Shown: positions 8,220 through 18,327, counted from the first letter of the stretch. The stretch is DNA of 64,000 bases from Palleniella muris (GCF_004792655.1 NZ_SRZC01000015.1:1-64000); one strand, 5' to 3'. The notes: a model not told the origin generated them from the sequence alone. Program-made: numbers and translations.

Positions 8220-9017
8220 ATGGATTGGTTACAAGCACTTGTCCTTGGCATTGTCCAGGGACTTACGGAATATCTTCCTGTAAGTTCGAGTGGTCACCTT
8301 GCCATCGGCTCATACCTTTTCGGTATTGAAGGAGAAGAGAATCTTGCATTCACAGTCGTTGTTCATGTGGCAACCGTGATGAGTACTTTTGTCATCTTGT
8401 GGAGTGAGATAGCATGGTTGCTGAAAGGCATCTTCAAGTTTGAGATGAACGACGAGACGAAATACATGCTGAATATTGTTGTCAGCATGATACCTATCGG
8501 CATTGTCGGAGTGTTCTTCAAAGATACTGTGGAAGAGATTTTCGGTTCAGGACTGCTCATTGTGGGAATAATGCTGCTGTGCACTGCCACGCTGCTGACA
8601 TTTTCCTATTATGCCAAGCCTCGCCAAAAAGCAAAAATAGGGCTTCGCGATGCCTTTATCATCGGTCTTGCTCAAGCTCTTGCCGTGATGCCGGGTCTCA
8701 GTCGTTCCGGCTCAACGATAGCAACAGGCCTGCTTCTTGGCAACAAGAAGGAAAACCTTGCACAGTTCTCTTTCCTGATGGTGATACCTCCGATACTTGG
8801 TGAGGCGCTGCTTGATGTGCTAAAGGCTGTCAAGGGCGGTGAGGCTTTTGGAGGGATAGAGGCATTGCCGCTTGCTGTCGGTTTCATTGCCGCTTTTGTC
8901 AGCGGATGCCTTGCATGCAAGTGGATGATAAACATTGTGAAGAAAGGCAAGCTCATCTATTTCGGAATTTATTGCGCGATAGCAGGAGCAATCACCATTC
9001 TGTGCAATTTTATCTAA
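8220..9017 (+). CDS. uppP: Undecaprenyl-diphosphatase UppP (BacA)
   Basis: A 265-residue integral membrane enzyme that dephosphorylates undecaprenyl diphosphate to recycle the lipid carrier for peptidoglycan and surface polysaccharides. Both family signatures are present: [20 protein letters not shown] near residues 10-29, with the catalytic glutamate and the SSSGH motif, and [18 protein letters not shown] in the middle, with the essential arginine. Length and helix pattern match the family. It is co-transcribed with ftsX and truB (23-bp gap to truB). Confidence 0.95.
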   Translation: MDWLQALVLGIVQGLTEYLPVSSSGHLAIGSYLFGIEGEENLAFTVVVHVATVMSTFVILWSEIAWLLKGIFKFEMNDETKYMLNIVVSMIPIGIVGVFFKDTVEEIFGSGLLIVGIMLLCTATLLTFSYYAKPRQKAKIGLRDAFIIGLAQALAVMPGLSRSGSTIATGLLLGNKKENLAQFSFLMVIPPILGEALLDVLKAVKGGEAFGGIEALPLAVGFIAAFVSGCLACKWMINIVKKGKLIYFGIYCAIAGAITILCNFI

Positions 9018-9039
9018 TACAATATTTATATAAAGCATA

Positions 9040-9840
9040 ATGAACTTTCACGAAGGAGAGTATTTGTACATAAACAAGCCTTACGGCATATCCAGCTTCG
9101 GAGCTTTGGCACACATTCGTTATGTTGTGTCAAAGCATCTTGGTGTTAAGAGGGTCAAGATTGGGCATGCCGGAACTCTCGACCCTCTTGCCACCGGTGT
9201 ACTGGTGCTTTGCACAGGCAAGAAGACAAAGGAGATAGAGTCTTTGCAGCTCCATACGAAGGAATATGTTGCCGGAGTGCAGTTCGGATGTACCACACCG
9301 TCCTACGACCGTGAGCATACTGTGGATTATACTTATCCGAAGAATCATGTCACACACCAACTTCTGGAAGAGACGCTGAAGACTTTTGAAGGTGACATAA
9401 TGCAGGCTCCTCCGGTTTACAGTGCCATAAAGATAAATGGCAAGCGTGCCTATGAGTTAGGAAGGGCAGGCAGAGATGTGGAGATTGCTGCAAAGCCGGT
9501 GCATATAGATGAGATAGAACTTCTGGAGTTTGACGATGCAAGGAAATGGGCAAGTATACGTGTGGTATGCGGAAAAGGGACGTATATCCGCTCTCTTGCC
9601 AGGGACATTGGGGAAACAATAGGCAGTGGAGCCTATCTTACATCACTGTGCAGGACACAGTCCGGCAATGTCCGCATCGAGGATTGCCTGGACTTTGACC
9701 GGTTCAAAGAGTGGCTTTCGCAGCAGGAAATAGAGCCTTACCCTTGCGGAGACAACAATGGATATGCCGGTGGCGGTCATCCCAAGCACCGTAAGCGTAA
9801 CGGAAAGAATGTAAAACAAAGAAAAGAAACAGGAAAATAA
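9040..9840 (+). CDS. truB: tRNA pseudouridine(55) synthase TruB
   Basis: A 266-residue enzyme that converts U55 in the T-loop of tRNAs to pseudouridine. Motifs include INKPYGISSF, KIGHAGTLDPLATGVLVLCTG with the catalytic Asp in TLDPLATG, and GDIMQAPPVYSAIKINGKRAYELGRAG. GKGTYIRSLARDIGE is the conserved RNA-binding segment. The C-terminus ends in a short basic tail (GHPKHRKRNGKNVKQRKETGK) in place of a PUA domain. It is followed after 14 bp by queA, another tRNA-modification gene. Confidence 0.95.
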   Translation: MNFHEGEYLYINKPYGISSFGALAHIRYVVSKHLGVKRVKIGHAGTLDPLATGVLVLCTGKKTKEIESLQLHTKEYVAGVQFGCTTPSYDREHTVDYTYPKNHVTHQLLEETLKTFEGDIMQAPPVYSAIKINGKRAYELGRAGRDVEIAAKPVHIDEIELLEFDDARKWASIRVVCGKGTYIRSLARDIGETIGSGAYLTSLCRTQSGNVRIEDCLDFDRFKEWLSQQEIEPYPCGDNNGYAGGGHPKHRKRNGKNVKQRKETGK

Positions 9841-9854
9841 TAAATCAACCAAAT

Positions 9855-11036
9855 ATGAAGTTAAGTAATTTCAAATTCAAATTGCCGGCAGAGCAGGTGG
9901 CACTCTATCCTCACATCGAGGAGCATACATTGAAATCAGGCGTGACATTCAAGTTGAAGCGTCCGGACCAGTGCCGTCTGATGGTTCTTCATAAGAAATC
10001 GCAGACAATAGAGATGTACCGCACGGATGCGGATGGAAATCAGCTGAAGGATGCTGACGGCAATCCGGAATATCTTCGCTTTGTGGACATTGTAAATTAC
10101 TTTGATGAAGGCGACACATTCATTTTCAATGATACAAAAGTGTTTCCGGCACGTCTTTATGGCACAAAGGAAAAGACTGATGCAAAGATAGAAGTACTTC
10201 TTCTCCGCGAACTGAAAGAGGAAATGCGACTTTGGGACGTGCTTGTCGAACCGGCACGTAAGATACGTATTGGCAATAAATTGTTCTTTGATGAGTCCGG
10301 AACAATGGTTGCAGAAGTTATTGACAACACAACAAGCCGCGGACGCACATTGCGCTTCCTTTACGATTGCCCTCATGATGAGTTCAAGAGAGAGCTTTTT
10401 GCTCTTGGCGAAGCACCATTGCCGCGATATATCATCGACCCGGCTCTCAACGGAAAGCGTGAACGCCCTGTCACAGAAGAGGATCTTGACGATTTCCAGT
10501 GTGTGTTTGCAAAGAATGAGGGTGCTGTCACAGCTCCTGCAACGGGACTCCATTTCACACGCGAGGTGATGAAGCGTCTTGAGATAGCCGGCGTAAACAC
10601 TGCATTCATCACGCTGCATTGCGGTCTTGGCAATTTCAATGACATTGAGGTGGAAGACCTGACAAAGCACAAGATGGATTCGGAGCAGATGGTTATTACA
10701 GAGGAGGCTTGTGAGTTGGTGAACAACACAAAGAAAGCCGGACATCGTGTGTGTGCTGTCGGTACAAGCGTTACAAAGGCAACTGAGTCTTCTGTTGGCA
10801 CTGATGGATTCCTGAAACCTTTTGAGGGTTGGACAAGCAAGTTCATATTCCCACCGTATGAGTTCGGACTTGCCGACTGTATGGTTTCTAATTTCTATCA
10901 TCCGCTGTCGACACTCATCATGAACGTTGCCGCTTTCGGTGGCTATGACCTTGTGTGGGAAGGCTATAAGAAAGCCCTTGAGCACGGTTACCGGTTCGGA
11001 TGTTTTGGTGATGCGATGCTGATTCTTAACGACTAA
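9855..11036 (+). CDS. queA: S-adenosylmethionine:tRNA ribosyltransferase-isomerase QueA
   Basis: A 393-residue enzyme that moves the ribosyl part of SAM onto preQ1 in tRNA to make epoxyqueuosine. Visible signatures are LPAEQVALYP at the N-terminus, DTFIFNDTKVFPARLYGTK, EAPLPRYI, GAVTAPATGLHFT and the C-terminal YRFGCFGDAMLI. The protein is about 35-40 residues longer than E. coli QueA because of an N-terminal insert rich in charged residues (near residues 25-70), a difference often seen in Bacteroidota versions. It is the fourth gene of the ftsX-led run. Confidence 0.93.
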   Translation: MKLSNFKFKLPAEQVALYPHIEEHTLKSGVTFKLKRPDQCRLMVLHKKSQTIEMYRTDADGNQLKDADGNPEYLRFVDIVNYFDEGDTFIFNDTKVFPARLYGTKEKTDAKIEVLLLRELKEEMRLWDVLVEPARKIRIGNKLFFDESGTMVAEVIDNTTSRGRTLRFLYDCPHDEFKRELFALGEAPLPRYIIDPALNGKRERPVTEEDLDDFQCVFAKNEGAVTAPATGLHFTREVMKRLEIAGVNTAFITLHCGLGNFNDIEVEDLTKHKMDSEQMVITEEACELVNNTKKAGHRVCAVGTSVTKATESSVGTDGFLKPFEGWTSKFIFPPYEFGLADCMVSNFYHPLSTLIMNVAAFGGYDLVWEGYKKALEHGYRFGCFGDAMLILND

Positions 11037-11102
11037 CCCACGGGGAAGGACTGCTTTATGCCGTCCTGCCTGTAGATTAGTTTGACAGAAAACGAAGTTA
11101 GT

Positions 11103-11522
11103 ATGGCACATGCTGTCTATCTCGGATTGGGAACAAACCTTGGTGACAAGGAGCATAATCTCCGTATTGCCATAGATAGGATAGGGGAGAAGGTCGGCGC
11201 TGTGGTGCGCCGGTCTTCGTTCCTTGTGACAGAACCTTGGGGATTCTGTTCCGACAATACGTTTGTCAATGCTGTTATAATGGCAGAAACACAGTTGTCG
11301 CCAATTGAAGTCCTGCATGCCACACAGCAGATAGAACGTGATATGGGCAGGACGATGAAGTCTGTCGGCGGAGAATACCATGACAGGGTGATAGACATTG
11401 ACATACTGCTTTATGATGACATCATATTGGAAACGGAGGAACTCACTATTCCTCATCCGCTGATGTATGAACGTGATTTTGTCATGACACCTCTTAGGGA
11501 AATCATGGCAAAGAAAGAATAA
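11103..11522 (+). CDS. folK: HPPK: 2-amino-4-hydroxy-6-hydroxymethyldihydropteridine diphosphokinase
   Basis: A 139-residue enzyme that transfers pyrophosphate from ATP to hydroxymethyldihydropterin in folate synthesis. Signatures are YLGLGTNLGDKEHNLR, EPWGFCSDNTFVNAVI, RVIDIDILLYDD with the metal-binding aspartates, and IPHPLMYERDFVMTPL. An upstream in-frame TTG at 11082 exists, but ATG 11103 is preferred because homology begins at once. It lies between queA and cca; folE, another step of the pathway, is at 53 kb. Confidence 0.93.
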   Translation: MAHAVYLGLGTNLGDKEHNLRIAIDRIGEKVGAVVRRSSFLVTEPWGFCSDNTFVNAVIMAETQLSPIEVLHATQQIERDMGRTMKSVGGEYHDRVIDIDILLYDDIILETEELTIPHPLMYERDFVMTPLREIMAKKE

Positions 11523-11539
11523 AGAAACAATACTGATAT

Positions 11540-13027
11540 ATGAAACTATACTCTGACGACGAACTTGCAGAGAAACTTGACACTCCAATCTTTCATCTTG
11601 TTGGTGAAACTGCCGATGAGTTAGGATTGGAGTGTTATGTCGTTGGTGGATATGTGAGGGACATATTTCTCGAACGCCCGTCAAACGACATTGATGTGGT
11701 TGTCGTAGGCAGCGGAATCAGTGTGGCACAGGCTTTGAAAGACAAACTCGGACGGAAGGCGCACTTGTCTGTGTTCCGGAATTTCGGCACTGCACAGGTC
11801 AAGTTCCGCCAGCGTGTCGAAGAAAATGGCACAGAGAAACCGACATATAAGGAAATCGAGGTGGAGTTTGTTGGGGCGCGCAAGGAAAGCTATCAGCGCG
11901 GTTCACGGAAACCGATTGTGGAGGACGGCACACTTGAAGACGACCAGAACCGACGTGACTTCACAATAAACGCTCTTGCAATCTGCCTCAACAAAGAACG
12001 CTTCGGAGAACTTGTTGACCCGTTTGACGGCATATATGACATGGAGGACGGAATCATACGAACTCCATTGGACCCGGACATAACATTCTCCGATGACCCT
12101 TTGCGCATGCTGCGCTGCGTACGTTTTGCGGCACAGCTGAACTTCTTTATTGACGATGAAACTTTCGATGCTCTCGAACGCAACCGTGACCGGATAAAGA
12201 TAATTTCCGGTGAGCGCATACAGGAAGAACTGAACAAAATAATGATGACACGCACACCGTCAAAAGGCTTGATGGATCTTCATAGGTGCGGTCTTCTGCA
12301 GCTTATACTTCCGGAAGTGTCAAACCTCGACATCGTGGAGACCAAGAACGGAAGGGCGCACAAGAACAATTTCTACCATACCCTCGAGGTCTTGGACAAT
12401 GTCGCGCATGCCACCTCGGGTGCTGATGCTACCGAAATGGCTCTGTGGCTCCGCTGGAGCGCGTTGCTTCACGACATCGGAAAGCCAAAGTCAAAACGCT
12501 GGGAACAGCCAATGGGCTGGACGTTCCACAATCATAACTATCTCGGTGCGAAAATGGTTCCGGGAATATTCCGCAGGCTTAAGCTGCCAATGGACATGAA
12601 GATGAAATATGTCCAGAAACTTGTTGACTTGCACATGCGCCCTATTGTCATTGCCGATGAAGAAGTGACCGACAGTGCCGTGCGTCGTCTGATAAGTGAT
12701 GCCGGAGACGACATCGATGACCTCATGACCTTGTGTGAGGCGGACATAACCTCCAAGAATGAGGTGCGGAAAAAACGTTTCCTTGATAATTTCAGACTTG
12801 TGCGCGAGAAACTTGCGGATTTGAAAGAAAGGGATTTCAGGAGATTGCTGCAGCCTGTCATCGACGGCAATGAGATAATGGAAATGTTCCACCTTACTCC
12901 GTCGCGTGAAGTGGGAGCGTTAAAGCAAGCGTTGAAGAATGCCGTGCTTGACAATGTCGTGCCCAATGAGCGTGAACCTCTCATCGAACTTCTTATGAAG
13001 AAGGCAAAAGAAATGAAATTGGTATGA
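11540..13027 (+). CDS. cca: CCA-adding tRNA nucleotidyltransferase with HD domain
   Basis: A 495-residue protein combining a class II nucleotidyltransferase head and an HD phosphohydrolase domain. The head has YVVGGYVRDIFLERPSNDID with the metal-binding DID, then RRDFTINALAI and the RMLRCVRFAAQLNF segment. The HD domain has LLHDIGKPKSK near residue 313 and FHNHNYLGAKM. It adds or repairs the 3' CCA of tRNAs, and the two tRNA genes in this window do not encode CCA, so the activity is needed. Its stop overlaps the start of aroA by 4 bp (ATGA), indicating translational coupling. Confidence 0.92.
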   Translation: MKLYSDDELAEKLDTPIFHLVGETADELGLECYVVGGYVRDIFLERPSNDIDVVVVGSGISVAQALKDKLGRKAHLSVFRNFGTAQVKFRQRVEENGTEKPTYKEIEVEFVGARKESYQRGSRKPIVEDGTLEDDQNRRDFTINALAICLNKERFGELVDPFDGIYDMEDGIIRTPLDPDITFSDDPLRMLRCVRFAAQLNFFIDDETFDALERNRDRIKIISGERIQEELNKIMMTRTPSKGLMDLHRCGLLQLILPEVSNLDIVETKNGRAHKNNFYHTLEVLDNVAHATSGADATEMALWLRWSALLHDIGKPKSKRWEQPMGWTFHNHNYLGAKMVPGIFRRLKLPMDMKMKYVQKLVDLHMRPIVIADEEVTDSAVRRLISDAGDDIDDLMTLCEADITSKNEVRKKRFLDNFRLVREKLADLKERDFRRLLQPVIDGNEIMEMFHLTPSREVGALKQALKNAVLDNVVPNEREPLIELLMKKAKEMKLV

Positions 13028-14280
13028 AATACAGAATATCTGCTCCAAACATAATAAAGGCAGACGTGAAACTGCCATCGTCAAAGAGCATCAGCAACCG
13101 TGCACTTGTCATCTCTGCCATGGCAGGTGATGTCAGTCGGTTGGAAAACCTTTCCGACTGTGACGATACAGATGTCATCGTGCGCGCCCTGAACGATATG
13201 CCTGAGACCATTGACATCAAGGCGGCAGGAACGGCAATGCGTTTCCTTACCGCCTATCTCAGTGCTTTGCCCGGAGAAACACATGTCCTTACAGGGACGG
13301 AAAGGATGAAGCACCGCCCGATAAAGATTCTTGTCGATGCCTTGCGCCGCCTTGGTGCACAGATAGAATATGTCGGCGAAGAGGGCTATCCTCCGCTTCG
13401 CATCACCGGCAAGAAGCTCCCGGGCGGCAAAGTGTCCCTCCCCGGAAATGTCAGTTCGCAGTATATATCCGCCCTGATGATGATAGGTCCATTGATGCAG
13501 GACGGTCTCACACTGATGCTTGAAGGCAGCATTGTCTCTCATCCCTACATAGACCTGACATTGTGCACCATGCGTGATTTCGGTGCGGAGGCAGACTGGA
13601 CGGGCGTTGACACGATAGTTGTGAAACCGGTGGAGTACAAGCCCTCTCCTTATTATATAGAGAGTGATTGGAGCGCAGCAAGCTATTGGTACCAGATGAT
13701 GGCAATGTATTGCAACGAGGATTGCCATGTCAACCTTCACGGAGTCATGGACGGTTCGCGTCAAGGTGACTCGCAAGTGAAATACATATTCTCAATGCTT
13801 GGTGTGAAAACAAAATTTGAATCGACTCAGAAACTTGTCCCTACGACGGCTGCACTCACTTGCCATGACCGCACGCTGCCACGTATGGACTTTGATTTCA
13901 CCCACCAGCCTGATCTCGCACAAACACTTATCGCAACCTGTTGCGCATGCAATATCCATTTTTATTTCCGCGGGCTTGCTTCCTTGAAGATAAAGGAGAC
14001 GGATCGCATAGAGGCTATGAAGACAGAGATGCGCAAACTCGGCTTTGTGCTTCATGATTTCAACGACTCAGAATTGCGTTGGGATGGTGAGCGGTGCGAA
14101 AGGGAGGCTGATGCAGTGATGGAGACTTACGACGACCACCGCATGGCAATGGCGATTGCGCCGATGTCGATAATCCTCGGGTCGCTGACGATAAACCATC
14201 CGGAAGTGGTCAGCAAATCCTATCCGCATTTCTGGGAAGACCTCATGAAAGCAGGCTTCCGCATAGAGGAATTGGACTGA
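13024..14280 (+). CDS. aroA: 3-phosphoshikimate 1-carboxyvinyltransferase (EPSP synthase)
   Basis: A 418-residue enzyme of the shikimate pathway that joins phosphoenolpyruvate to shikimate-3-phosphate. Motifs are LPSSKSISNRALV at the N-terminus with the substrate-binding Lys-Ser, AAGTAMRFLTAYLS (the NAGTAMR-type loop), VSSQYISALMM, and RIEAMKTEMRKLG with DDHRMAMAIA near the C-terminus. Length is close to E. coli AroA. It is coupled to cca by a 4-bp overlap and ends the run; array B lies just downstream. Confidence 0.95.
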   Translation: MKYRISAPNIIKADVKLPSSKSISNRALVISAMAGDVSRLENLSDCDDTDVIVRALNDMPETIDIKAAGTAMRFLTAYLSALPGETHVLTGTERMKHRPIKILVDALRRLGAQIEYVGEEGYPPLRITGKKLPGGKVSLPGNVSSQYISALMMIGPLMQDGLTLMLEGSIVSHPYIDLTLCTMRDFGAEADWTGVDTIVVKPVEYKPSPYYIESDWSAASYWYQMMAMYCNEDCHVNLHGVMDGSRQGDSQVKYIFSMLGVKTKFESTQKLVPTTAALTCHDRTLPRMDFDFTHQPDLAQTLIATCCACNIHFYFRGLASLKIKETDRIEAMKTEMRKLGFVLHDFNDSELRWDGERCEREADAVMETYDDHRMAMAIAPMSIILGSLTINHPEVVSKSYPHFWEDLMKAGFRIEELD

Positions 14281-14330
14281 TGCCGTCGCGGTGTGCGTCA
14301 TTGCATTCTGCACACCACAGCAGACGAGCT

Positions 14331-14418
14331 GGCGGAAGGTGACCTTTTGCAGGATAAAGTGTCACGTTTGACCATGTAAAGTGTCACACTTTGCCCTGTG
14401 AAAGGTCACCTTCGGCAT
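14331..14418. repeat. Array B: four 22-bp palindromic units with GTGAC/GTCAC cores
   Basis: Cores start at 14339 (GTGACC), 14361 (GTCACG), 14383 (GTCACA) and 14405 (GTCACC), again exactly 22 bp apart. The AAAG...TTT flanks match the other arrays, but the central T-A pair has changed to C-G in all four units. Units 1 and 4 are close to reverse complements. The array occupies the gap between aroA and porW. Confidence 0.85.
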
Positions 14419-14553
14419 TTATGGCAAAAAGATGACTGTCCGACAGGTCTGACATACAATATTATAAGCGAACTGCCGTTATTAAAATAGTGTGCACATC
14501 GTGCATGATTGCGGCAGTCCCGCATAACACAAAAACAATAATCCGGCACTCCA

Positions 14554-17500
14554 TTGCTAATACTTGCAGTCTCCATACTTGTGCTTGGCGCGCTGTGCGC
14601 CATTTTGGGACTTCTTGCCAAAGGCGGCAAGGAGCAACCAGTCAATGCCGAGCCGACATGTGCCACATGCACCGGTGAGAATGCAAAATGTGAGCAGGAA
14701 TGCATGCTTGAGGCGGCTGTCAAGGACATAGAATACTATGATGATGAGCAGCTTGACAGGTTTCAGGGGCGTGATTCCGACAGTTACGACGATGATGAAG
14801 TGGAGGAGTTTGCCGATGTCATGTACACACTGAAGGAGGATGAAGTGGCAGGGTGGAACCGCAGCCTTATCCTCCGCAACATAAACTTCCCTAATCAGTT
14901 GAAGGATGAGCTCATTGCGCTGCTCTCAAAGGCGTCGGTTATCCTTGCAATAGTCTTTGTGTGTGTGGGCTTACAGGGATGTTCCACTCAAAAGAATACG
15001 TCAGCATCACGCTGGTGGCATGGCTTCAATGCAAGGTACAATACGTATTTCAACGGCTCTCAGGCATACATTGAAGGCTCTTTGGAAAAGGAGAACGGCA
15101 ACAAGGACAACTACACCGAGATGCTGCCACTCTACTATGTCGGCAATAAGGCAAGCCGTGAACTTGGTAAGTCTAACTTTGAGACTGCTGTGACCAAGGC
15201 GCAGAAGGCCATCAAGCAGCATTCCATAAAGAAACGCCCCCAATGGACAAAAAGCCGCAAGAAGACAGAACGCGACATAGAGTGGCTCAACCGCCGCGAA
15301 TATAACCCGTTCTTGTGGAAGGCTTGGATGCTTATGGGACGCTCACAGTTCCATATTGGAGCATTCGATGAGGCAGCCGCGACTTTCTCGTACATGTCGC
15401 GACTGTACAGGACACAGCCTGCCATTTATGGCAAGGCACGTGCATGGCTGGCAAAATGCTACATAGAGCAGGACTGGCTCTATGATGCAGAGGATGTCAT
15501 ACGCAACATGTCGCGTGACTCGATAGACTGGCGCGCAAGGAAGGAGTGGGACTACACTCTTGCCGACTACTACCTCCGCACCGGTGACCTTGAGCAGTCG
15601 GCGGTTTATCTGCGCAAGGTCATACGCCACGAGATGCGCTCTAAGCAGCGTTCCCGTGAATGGTACATCCTCGGACAGGTGTACGCCGCTTTGGGAAAAG
15701 GCACGGAGGCCTATGACGCTTTCCGCCGTTGCATCCGTCAGAATCCGCCTTACGAACTCGAATTCAATGCGAGAATAGCCATGACGGAGGTTCTGCCGCA
15801 CAACCAGGCGAAATCAAAAATCGGAAAACTCAAAGCCATGGCGCGCTCGGACAAGAATGCGGAATATCTTGACCAAGTGTATTATGCAATGGGAAATGTC
15901 TATCTTGCCGAGAAAGACACCATAAACGCCATTGCTGCATACGAGAAAGGAAACAGGGAGGCGACACGCTCAGGCATAGAGAAAGGTGTGCTGCTGTTGC
16001 ATCTCGGTGACCTTTACTGGGCTGTTGAGAAGTTTGGCGACGCCCGTCGGTGCTATGGTGAGGCGATAGGTCTGCTTGACAAGGACCGCCCTGACTATGA
16101 GCAGTTGGCAGAACGTTCAAAGATACTTGACATTCTTGCACCGCATACAGACAACATACATTTGCAGGATTCTCTGCAAAGCCTTGCGAAAATGAATGAG
16201 AAAGAGCGCAATGCAGCCATCGACCGTGTCATTGAGGCTTTGAAAAAGAAGGAAAAGGAGGAGCGTCTTAACAAACTTGAAGAGGAGGCGCAAAAGAATG
16301 CTGCCCAAGGAAACGTAGCTGGCAACACGACACAGAAGACACCTCAATCGCCGGCTTTTGGTCAGGCGAGCACGTTCTATTTCTATAACCCCATGGCTGT
16401 GCAGCAGGGAAAGCAACTCTTCTTCCGCCAATGGGGCAAGCGAGAGAATGCCGATGACTGGCAGCGTGCCAACAAGACCGTTGTGGCTTCGGCATCTTGG
16501 GAAAATGAGGGCGAGGCAGGAATGGACTCTGACAGTGTTGGTGTGGCAGGCACTGACTCTGTTGCAGCCGGTGATGACATGGCGGAGAAGTCTGATTCAG
16601 CTGCTCTTGACCCACACAAGCGCGAGTATTATCTTGCACAGATTCCTTTTACTGAAGAGCAGCTTGCTGCTTCCAATCAGATACTTTCCGATGCTCTCTT
16701 CAATGCCGGTGTGATTTTCAAAGACAAACTTGACAACCTGCCTTTGTCGGAAAAGGAACTGAAACGCCTTACAAGGGATTTTCCTGATTTTGAGAAGAAC
16801 GATGAACTGTACTATCATCTGTTCCTTTTGTATTCACGCAAAGGAGACTTTTCAGAGGCAGGGATTTACAGGAGTCTGCTGGCGGAACGCTATGCGGATT
16901 CGCAATGGTCAAAGATTGTCAATGACCCGAACTTCGTCGATAACATGCGTTATGGCACTCATAAGGAAGATTCCCTGTATGCAGAGACCTATGAGGCATT
17001 CAAGGCGGATGATTTCGTGACGATGTCGCGCAACAGTCGTGTCTCCGAGCAGCGTTATCCGCTTGGCGCACACAGGGACAAGTTCCTGTTTGTGGGCGGC
17101 ATGACGCGCCTGAACCAGGGCGATGCTGACAGTTGCCTCCATGCCATGGAGCGTGTTGTCGGTGAATATCCGCAGAGTGAGGTCTCCCCGCTTGCCGGAA
17201 TGATAATCAATGGTGTCAAGGCTGGGCGCAAACTGAGAGGTGCGAAGTTTGACATCGCCAACATTTGGGATTACCGCTCTACGGTTTTGACCGAGGATGC
17301 TGACACAACAGTCTCGTTCTCTGCAAACCCTGACGAGGAGTTCATATTCCTTATGACGTACAACCCTGATTCGCTCAACGAGAACCAGTTGCTGTACAGT
17401 CTTGCGAAATATAACTTCACAAGCTACCTTGTGCGCAATTTCGACATCGAAATCGAGAATTTCAGCGACATGCACCGCCTTGCCGTCAGTGGTTTCCGTA

Positions 17501-18282
17501 ACTTTGGCGAAGCACTTGTGTATGCCCGTGAACTTTACCGCAACACCTCAATCATGACCATTGCCAAGGGCAGTCGCAATGTTGTCATAAGCAGGACGAA
17601 TCTTCCGCTCCTTGGGGCGCAGTTCAGCTATAATGATTATGACAAGTTCTATTCTGAACATTTCGCTCCTTTGCCAAGACCGTCGATAGCTGTCCTTGAG
17701 GAGCAGACAGTCTCACCTGAACAGTATGATCCTGAATTGACACCGGATTCCGATAAAAAGGATGATAGTGAAGACGAGGAAACTTCTCCTGCAACCGGTG
17801 AAGATGACGGTATCATTGTGCCGGAAGATGTCCCGGCAGAAAATGAAACTACGGAGATCGTGACAGACGCTGCTACCGAAACTCCTGCAACAGAAGAAGC
17901 TCCAAACAATGATGACGGTATCATTGTCCCTGTTGAACAGCCAAGTCCGGAGAGTGGACAATCACAGGAAATCCAGGACAGCCCGTCAACGGAGATAAAG
18001 AATGATGACGCAGTCCCGGAGGATTCTACAGGCAATGAAGGTGTGGTTGTCACACAGCCTAAGGAGAACCCTGCAAAGGCGGAAACTCCAGTAAATACTG
18101 TAACGGAAAAGACGCAACAGCAGCAGAACAACGGCAACACTGTCCGTATGGACATCAACAGCGATATTCTTGAGATTATCGACGAGGATGCAGTGAAGAA
18201 CGATACCCCTTCCAATAGTGGCAAGGTATCAAAGGAGCCGGTCGAAAACGATGACGAGTACTTTGACTTCGACGGCTTCTGA
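14554..18282 (+). CDS. porW: PorW/SprE-like type IX secretion lipoprotein fused to a small membrane protein
   Basis: A 1242-codon frame from TTG 14554; an in-frame TAA at 14539-14541 closes it upstream. Residues 1-125 resemble a stand-alone Bacteroidales small membrane protein: one helix (LILAVSILVLGALCAILGLL), a Cys cluster (CATCTGENAKCEQEC), then EYYDDEQLDRF and EVAGWNRSLILRNINFP. Residues 125-143 form a lipoprotein signal ending in the lipobox LQGC (Cys143). The remainder has many tetratricopeptide-like helical pairs, a Lys/Glu-rich stretch near 565-590 and an acidic Pro/Thr-rich tail. PorW lipoproteins are needed for type IX secretion, and porX lies directly downstream. The PorW part may also be translated from an internal start, or the fusion may be real. 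Confidence 0.75.
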   Translation: MLILAVSILVLGALCAILGLLAKGGKEQPVNAEPTCATCTGENAKCEQECMLEAAVKDIEYYDDEQLDRFQGRDSDSYDDDEVEEFADVMYTLKEDEVAGWNRSLILRNINFPNQLKDELIALLSKASVILAIVFVCVGLQGCSTQKNTSASRWWHGFNARYNTYFNGSQAYIEGSLEKENGNKDNYTEMLPLYYVGNKASRELGKSNFETAVTKAQKAIKQHSIKKRPQWTKSRKKTERDIEWLNRREYNPFLWKAWMLMGRSQFHIGAFDEAAATFSYMSRLYRTQPAIYGKARAWLAKCYIEQDWLYDAEDVIRNMSRDSIDWRARKEWDYTLADYYLRTGDLEQSAVYLRKVIRHEMRSKQRSREWYILGQVYAALGKGTEAYDAFRRCIRQNPPYELEFNARIAMTEVLPHNQAKSKIGKLKAMARSDKNAEYLDQVYYAMGNVYLAEKDTINAIAAYEKGNREATRSGIEKGVLLLHLGDLYWAVEKFGDARRCYGEAIGLLDKDRPDYEQLAERSKILDILAPHTDNIHLQDSLQSLAKMNEKERNAAIDRVIEALKKKEKEERLNKLEEEAQKNAAQGNVAGNTTQKTPQSPAFGQASTFYFYNPMAVQQGKQLFFRQWGKRENADDWQRANKTVVASASWENEGEAGMDSDSVGVAGTDSVAAGDDMAEKSDSAALDPHKREYYLAQIPFTEEQLAASNQILSDALFNAGVIFKDKLDNLPLSEKELKRLTRDFPDFEKNDELYYHLFLLYSRKGDFSEAGIYRSLLAERYADSQWSKIVNDPNFVDNMRYGTHKEDSLYAETYEAFKADDFVTMSRNSRVSEQRYPLGAHRDKFLFVGGMTRLNQGDADSCLHAMERVVGEYPQSEVSPLAGMIINGVKAGRKLRGAKFDIANIWDYRSTVLTEDADTTVSFSANPDEEFIFLMTYNPDSLNENQLLYSLAKYNFTSYLVRNFDIEIENFSDMHRLAVSGFRNFGEALVYARELYRNTSIMTIAKGSRNVVISRTNLPLLGAQFSYNDYDKFYSEHFAPLPRPSIAVLEEQTVSPEQYDPELTPDSDKKDDSEDEETSPATGEDDGIIVPEDVPAENETTEIVTDAATETPATEEAPNNDDGIIVPVEQPSPESGQSQEIQDSPSTEIKNDDAVPEDSTGNEGVVVTQPKENPAKAETPVNTVTEKTQQQQNNGNTVRMDINSDILEIIDEDAVKNDTPSNSGKVSKEPVENDDEYFDFDGF

Positions 18283-18327
18283 TGGTAGTGCTCAAATGTA
18301 ACTTCTTATAACAGACTAAATTCAGAG

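Noticed and set aside
9936..11684. A 582-codon open frame on the minus strand opposite queA and folK
   Set aside because: It is antisense to two clear enzyme genes with full motifs; the translated sequence has skewed composition and no recognisable domain.
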